A DNA stretch of 64,000 nt from Caballeronia jiangsuensis (GTDB lineage: Bacteria; Pseudomonadota; Gammaproteobacteria; Burkholderiales; Burkholderiaceae). A program made the translations under genes and the position numbers. The notes below the pieces were generated by a model. The model saw nothing but the letters and a program-made list of their open reading frames with translations, had not been told where the DNA came from and ran no database searches. Shown here one piece after another: positions 59,444 through 64,000 of this stretch. Position 1 is the stretch's first letter; each line of letters opens with the position of its first letter. The DNA is taken from positions 1-64,000 of the forward strand of contig JFHF01000006.1 of the NCBI GenBank assembly GCA_000648925.1, given 5' to 3'.

Positions 59444-59536
59444 CGTTGTCTCCGTTGGTTGTCTGGTGTAGGCGCAGTTTCCGCGCCTTTGACCTGACGA
59501 TCAACGCAGTTTGGTTCAACTATTGCTGAGAAATTT

Positions 59537-60430
59537 TCAGGTATTGGCGCGACGCTCGATTTGCTGGTCCATCCACAGAAGAAACTTGGCGACGCGCGGC
59601 AATCCGGCGTTCTGGCTCGGGTAAACCAGATGGTGCGCGCCGACTTCAACGGCGTATTCCTTCCCGAACACGGGGACGAGCGAGCCGCGTTCGAGATGAT
59701 TGGACGCGAGCATCGTGCTCTCCAGCGCGATGCCGTGACCGAGCGCCGCCGCTTCGAGCGACATGTACGAGCGATCGAAAGCGAAATCGAACGCCTTGCG
59801 CTTCGTCGCGACGCCGAACTTGCCGAACCACTGCTGCCACTGCACGAGCGGCGATTCGGAAAAGATCAGGCGACGGTCGAGCAGATCGTCGGGCGAGGAA
59901 ACCGGAAAGCGTTCGAGATACATGCGCGACGCCAGCGGCGCGATGGTCTCATGACGCAGCGTCTTCACTTCGACATCGGTCCAGTGCGCATAACCGTGAC
60001 GCACGTCGATATCGTAGTAACCCGAGGTGAACGACACGTCCTCATACGAGCACGCGAGATTCATCTGGATATCGCCGTTGGCTTCCTGAAACGCGGCGAG
60101 ACGCGGCAGCAGCCACATCAGACCGAAGCTCGGGCTCGAATGAATCCGCAATATCTCGACCGATGTCTCGCTCGACGCGCGCTCGGTCGCGCGGTTCAGC
60201 TCGGCGAGCGCGCCGGTGACATCCGAGAGATATTGCGAGCCGGTCGGCGTGAGCACGAGGCCACGGCCCAGACGCGTGAACAACGGACGCCCGACGATGT
60301 TCTCCAGATTCGCCAACTGATGGCTGACGGCGGAGGGCGTGAGGCCGAGTTCGTCGGCGGCGCGGTTCACGCTCTTCGTTCGCGCGACGCTCTCGAACGC
60401 GATGATGGACTTCAGCGGAGGCAGGCGCAT
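59537..60430 (-). CDS. LysR-family transcriptional regulator
   Basis: The 297-residue protein has the LysR HTH (LKSIIAFESVARTKSVNRAA, DELGLTPSAVSHQLANLENI) and a substrate-binding domain of GcvA-like type (WQQWFGKFG, then YMSLEAAALGHGIALESTML). It is encoded just ahead of the SDR gene on the same strand and probably controls the SDR-MFS-transketolase operon in response to its substrate. Confidence 0.92.
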   Translation of the reverse strand: MRLPPLKSIIAFESVARTKSVNRAADELGLTPSAVSHQLANLENIVGRPLFTRLGRGLVLTPTGSQYLSDVTGALAELNRATERASSETSVEILRIHSSPSFGLMWLLPRLAAFQEANGDIQMNLACSYEDVSFTSGYYDIDVRHGYAHWTDVEVKTLRHETIAPLASRMYLERFPVSSPDDLLDRRLIFSESPLVQWQQWFGKFGVATKRKAFDFAFDRSYMSLEAAALGHGIALESTMLASNHLERGSLVPVFGKEYAVEVGAHHLVYPSQNAGLPRVAKFLLWMDQQIERRANT

Positions 60431-60436
60431 GGCTTC

Positions 60437-61024
60437 TTATTTCGGCTCTTTCGGCACACGCCCCATCAGAAAGAATTCATCGTTGGGGCGCATCGAAATC
60501 ACGTTGGCTATGCGATTCGACAAGCCGAAGAACGCCGTGATCGCCGCGATATCCCACGCGTCTTCGTCGCTGAAACCATGCGCATGCAAGGCGGCGAAAT
60601 CGGCGTCGTCCACGGTGCCCGATGCGCGGCACACCTTCAGCGCGAAATCGAGCATGGCCTTCTGACGCGGCGTGATATCCGCCTTGCGATGATTCACCGC
60701 GACCTGATCCGCGACGAGCGGGCTCTTTTCATAGATGCGCAGAATCGCACCGTGCGCGACGACGCAATAGAGGCAATCGTTCACCGCGCTCGTCGCGACG
60801 ACGATCATCTCGCGCTCGCCCTTGCTGAGACCGCCATCCTTTAGCATCAGCGCATCGTGATAGGCGAAGAACGCGCGGAACTCGTCGGGCCGATGAGCGA
60901 GCGTGAGGAACACGTTCGGCACGAAGCCCGCTTTCTCCTGGACCTCGAGAATGCGCGCGCGGATATCGTCGGGCCAGTCTTGCGGATCGGGAACGGGATA
61001 GCGGCTGATGGGCTTTGACGTCAT
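60437..61024 (-). CDS. AhpD/carboxymuconolactone decarboxylase-like peroxidase-related enzyme
   Basis: The 195-residue protein has the CMD-domain signature with the redox pair DCLYCVVAHGAILR, preceded by LSKGEREMIVVATSAVN and followed by DEDAWDIAAITAFFGLSNRI. Family members act as alkylhydroperoxidase-like thiol enzymes. It lies six bases upstream of the LysR gene and may share its transcript. Confidence 0.9.
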   Translation of the reverse strand: MTSKPISRYPVPDPQDWPDDIRARILEVQEKAGFVPNVFLTLAHRPDEFRAFFAYHDALMLKDGGLSKGEREMIVVATSAVNDCLYCVVAHGAILRIYEKSPLVADQVAVNHRKADITPRQKAMLDFALKVCRASGTVDDADFAALHAHGFSDEDAWDIAAITAFFGLSNRIANVISMRPNDEFFLMGRVPKEPK

Positions 61025-61072
61025 GACGTCCTCGAAGGCGTTGATCGAACGCCCATTGTAGAGCGGCGCCCT

Positions 61073-63682
61073 TCAACGCGTGACGGTCAGCGACAACAGG
61101 AGCTTCAGCAGGCTCTCGACATTCACCGGCTTCACGAAGTGATAATCGAAGCCCGCCGATTGCGCGCGCAAGCGGTCTTCCGCCTGTCCATAACCCGTGA
61201 TCGCGATCAGCAAAGGCGTCGTGTCGCCCTTGCGGCGCAGGCGTCGCGCGAGCTCGTAGCCGTCGATGTCGGGCAGCCCGATATCGAGCAGCGCCACATC
61301 GGGTTGCAGCTTCGGCGCGGCTTCCAGCGCTTCCGCCGACGAATACGCGACACGCGCGACATGTCCCTCCGATTCGCACAACATTGCGAGCGAGTCGGCG
61401 GCATCGCGGTTATCGTCGACGACGAGAATGCGCAGCGCAGCACGCGTCTCGCGCATGCTCGTCTCCGAGAGCGCGAGCGCCGAATGCCTTTCGTGATGAT
61501 GCAAACGCGGCAGCCGCACCGTGACGGTCGTGCCCAGACCCGGTCCGGGGCTTTGCACGGTGATCGTGCCTTTATGCATCTCGACGAGCTTCTTGACGAG
61601 CGACAGCCCGATGCCGAGCCCGCCGTTCGAACGGTCGAGCGTGCGCTCGCCTTGCGAGAACAGCTCGAACACTTTCGGCAGGAGGTCGGCTGAAATGCCC
61701 GTGCCCGTATCGGCGATGATGATCGATACCCATTCGTCATCGGCCTGCACGCTCACGGTGATGCGGCCTTGCTCCGGCGTGTACTTGCTCGCGTTGTTGA
61801 GCACGTTGACGAGGATCTGCGAGAGGCGCGTGGGATCGCCGCAGACCCAGGTGGTGGCATCGGACACATCGACGTGAATGTTCTGCGAGCGCGACTCGAC
61901 CATGCCCGCGATAGCCTCGACCGCGTGATACACGGCCGTGCCGACAAGAATCGGTTCGAGTTGCAGCGCGATGCGTCCCTGCGTGATGCGCGAGACTTCG
62001 AGCAGGTCGTCGACGATGCGCGTCATGTGCTCGACCTGCCTGCGCATCAGGTCGATCAGATCGCGCAGATGCGCGTCGCCATCCTGATCCTTCTGCAACA
62101 GCGCGATCGCCGTGCGCAACGGCGCGAGCGGATTGCGCAGCTCATGCGCGAGCATCGCGAGAAACTCGTCCTTGCGGCGTCCCGCTTCGCGCAGCATCAG
62201 CTCCATGTGCTTGCGCTCGGTGATATCGATTACGCTGCCGATAATGCGAAGCGGCTCGCCGTCCTTGCTGCGCTGAAGCAGCGCGCTGCCCTGCATCCAT
62301 TGTTCGCCGTGCAGGTTGCGCACGCGAAACTCGAAGTGGCCTTCGGGGTTTTCACCCGCCGCGATGCTGCGCATATAGCGATCGAGCGTTGCGCTGTCGT
62401 CGGGATGCACGCGTGCGAGCGCCGCGTCGTAGCTGAGCGTTTCGGTGATCTGACGCTCGCCGCCGGTTTCGAGAAAGAGCGTCCACGTTGCGAGTTCGAG
62501 CGATGCGATATGGATCTTCGCGGCCTGCATCGCCACCGTGAGACGCAGGCTGCGCGCTTCGATCGCGGCCTGTGCTTCATAGCGCGGCGTGACATCGGTC
62601 GTGGTGCCGAACCACTCCTGAAGGTTGCCCTTCTCGTCGTAGAGCGGCGCGGCATGCGCCTGCACCATGCGATAGACGCCGTCGCGCCGGTACATGCGAA
62701 AGGTGAGCGTGCGCGCGGCGCCTTCGCGCAGTGCTTCGAGCCATGCCTGATGCGTGCGTTCGCGATCGTCCGGATGGATATAGTCAAGCCAGCCCCAGCC
62801 GGACAGCACGTCCGGCGAGGTGCCCGTGAACTGCTCCCATTCGCCGCCCGAAGGACGGATCTCGCCGTTGGCATCGGCGGACCAGACGAGCGCGCCCGTC
62901 GTCTCGACGAGTGCGCGATAGCGGCGCTCCGAGAGGCTCAGGCGTTCCTCGTCGGCACGTTGCGCGCTGATGTCGAAGCTCACGCCGTAGACGCGCGCGA
63001 GCACGCCGTGACGGTCGAACTCGGGATGTCCGCGCATGCGCAGCCAGCGTCGCTGGCCCTTATCGCCATCGAGCACGAAATCGAACTCGAATGGTCCGCC
63101 TTCACGCAACGCTTCGGTCAGTTCGCGCTGAAACAGCTCGCGATATTCAGGGGCGACGCGGTCCCACACTTCCGCAAGCAGAACCGATTCGGTGCCGGGC
63201 GGAAAAGAGTAGAGCGCGGCGAGTTGCGCGGTCATGCGCACGACGCGCGTCTTCATGTCCCATTCCCATGCGCCCATGCGCGCGCCCGCGAATGCGGCCT
63301 GAAGCCGCCGCTCGCTCGCTTCGTACAGCGCCCAGGCGTGACGGCATTCATGGATGTCGATTGCGACGCCGACCGTATCGCTGATCTGTCCTTCCTCGTC
63401 GCGGCGCGCCTGAAGATGCAGCGTGTGCCAGCGGAATGTGCCGTCGTTACGCAGAAGACGCACATCGGCGTTGCGCAGCAGCGTGCCGTCGCGCATTTGC
63501 CGCAGTGCATCGAGGACCGGAGGAATATCGTCGGCGTGGACAAAAGCATTCCAGTGCCGCCCGACCAGTTCCGGAAAGGGAATGCCGAGATAACGGCACG
63601 CCCACGGATTGGCGTACTGAATCACCCCGTCTCGCGTCGCGCGCCACACGAACGACGGCAGAAAATGAGCAGGATCGTGCAT
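61073..63682 (-). CDS. Multi-PAS hybrid sensor histidine kinase
   Basis: The 869-residue soluble protein has four PAS/PAC-type sensor modules (about residues 1-115, 125-245, 250-370, 375-495). The HisKA box is EFLAMLAHELRNP with H513. The HATPase region has an N-box LNNASKYTP (~628), DTGTG (658-662) and GGLGIGL (687-693). The receiver has RILVVDDNRD (D756/D757), phosphoacceptor D800 and K851. No transmembrane segment is present, so sensing is cytoplasmic. No cognate regulator is adjacent in view. Confidence 0.94.
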   Translation of the reverse strand: MHDPAHFLPSFVWRATRDGVIQYANPWACRYLGIPFPELVGRHWNAFVHADDIPPVLDALRQMRDGTLLRNADVRLLRNDGTFRWHTLHLQARRDEEGQISDTVGVAIDIHECRHAWALYEASERRLQAAFAGARMGAWEWDMKTRVVRMTAQLAALYSFPPGTESVLLAEVWDRVAPEYRELFQRELTEALREGGPFEFDFVLDGDKGQRRWLRMRGHPEFDRHGVLARVYGVSFDISAQRADEERLSLSERRYRALVETTGALVWSADANGEIRPSGGEWEQFTGTSPDVLSGWGWLDYIHPDDRERTHQAWLEALREGAARTLTFRMYRRDGVYRMVQAHAAPLYDEKGNLQEWFGTTTDVTPRYEAQAAIEARSLRLTVAMQAAKIHIASLELATWTLFLETGGERQITETLSYDAALARVHPDDSATLDRYMRSIAAGENPEGHFEFRVRNLHGEQWMQGSALLQRSKDGEPLRIIGSVIDITERKHMELMLREAGRRKDEFLAMLAHELRNPLAPLRTAIALLQKDQDGDAHLRDLIDLMRRQVEHMTRIVDDLLEVSRITQGRIALQLEPILVGTAVYHAVEAIAGMVESRSQNIHVDVSDATTWVCGDPTRLSQILVNVLNNASKYTPEQGRITVSVQADDEWVSIIIADTGTGISADLLPKVFELFSQGERTLDRSNGGLGIGLSLVKKLVEMHKGTITVQSPGPGLGTTVTVRLPRLHHHERHSALALSETSMRETRAALRILVVDDNRDAADSLAMLCESEGHVARVAYSSAEALEAAPKLQPDVALLDIGLPDIDGYELARRLRRKGDTTPLLIAITGYGQAEDRLRAQSAGFDYHFVKPVNVESLLKLLLSLTVTR

Positions 63683-63915
63683 GGGCGTCTTGCTTCCTTA
63701 TTCCGGCGAGACGCGTCGCCGGGCGCGGCATCGAACGCTGCGATAGCTTAGGGATACCATACAACAAAAGCAATCCGGAACGCCGCGTGCCGGCGTCACG
63801 GTTATCATCGCGCGAGTGCCACGTATGTAATTTGTACGTGCTGACGATCGATTCATCTAATGAATCGCGCACCGTCCCCGCCATGCACGTGGACAACATG
63901 CGCGATCTTCGACGA
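63683..63915 (-). promoter_or_regulatory. Intergenic region upstream of the histidine kinase
   Basis: About 230 bases without a convincing gene. It must contain the histidine-kinase promoter; no strong consensus pair was identified. Confidence 0.4.
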
Positions 63916-64000
63916 TCAACCCGCTTCGCCGACATCCTTCGGATTCGGCAGCTTGCTTTCCTGATCTTTATCGACGGGCTTCGGCGCTTCGGGCTCGTTG
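63916..64000 (-). CDS. Partial C-terminus of a hypothetical protein
   Basis: On the minus strand the window edge reads NEPEAPKPVDKDQESKLPNP followed by KDVGEAG and a stop at 63916-63918. Pro/Glu/Lys/Asp-rich, it looks like a disordered end of a protein extending beyond the window. Evidence is only 27 codons. Confidence 0.35.
   Translation of the reverse strand, partial: NEPEAPKPVDKDQESKLPNPKDVGEAG

Noticed and set aside
61769..63751. Long plus-strand frame (660 codons) opposite the histidine kinase
   Set aside because: Shadow of a clearly coding kinase gene with all motifs on the minus strand.

Overview
The window looks like a GC-rich Burkholderiaceae chromosome (Burkholderia, Caballeronia or Paraburkholderia type). 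This is judged from base composition, codon use and the flanking genes; no species call is possible. Both ends are host DNA on the minus strand: the N-terminal part of a transketolase (1-619) at the left, and an SDR dehydrogenase, a LysR regulator, an AhpD/CMD-type enzyme and a PAS-rich hybrid histidine kinase (58694-63682) at the right. Between them a roughly 56.7-kb HK97/lambda-type siphophage prophage (1713-58379) splits a host MFS transporter gene. The 87 N-terminal codons lie at 58637-58377 and the rest at 1713-646. Joining the two halves at a shared GCAC restores a continuous 442-residue transporter. The enzyme responsible is a large serine recombinase (56522-58312) next to the right junction.

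Layout of the prophage, left to right. (1) 1717-12118: cargo, comprising a lone CpaB/SAF-type protein and a three-gene restriction-like cassette (type III Res-like helicase-nuclease, beta-class adenine methyltransferase, and a RelE-like/UvrD helicase fusion). (2) 12504-16311: small early or accessory genes on the plus strand, including a superinfection-immunity-type membrane protein, an excisionase-like HTH protein with a histone-H1-like tail, and an ArdB/KlcA antirestriction protein. They end at a strong terminator (16321-16349). (3) 40797-16347, minus strand: the late operon. In transcription order it holds a zinc-finger protein, HNH nuclease, ParB-like protein, C5-cytosine methyltransferase, TerS, TerL, prohead protease and capsid protein. 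These are followed by the portal, connectors, tail tube with PKD domains, G/T chaperones, tape measure and tail-tip proteins M, L, K, I and J (interrupted by a homing-type endonuclease), then the fibre and its chaperone. (4) 40811-41997: an IS5-family insertion with TTAG target duplications. (5) 42740-47178: an AT-richer minus-strand operon combining a NACHT NTPase with three exported proteins. (6) 51834-47376, minus strand: replication module. (7) 52644-56525, plus strand: recombination module with YqaJ exonuclease, RecT and small genes. (8) Serine integrase and attR.

The phage carries two likely defence loci: the restriction-like cassette, based on domain content, and the NACHT operon, based on homology to known bacterial antiphage NACHT proteins. 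It also carries antirestriction and DNA-methylation functions. Integration puts the integrase gene directly downstream of the promoter end of the host SDR-MFS operon and separates the transketolase from that operon. No CI-type repressor, endolysin or holin could be recognised. The AT-rich segment 51835-52643 is the likely genetic switch, and holds a terminator-like hairpin and repeated AATCCGC half-sites.
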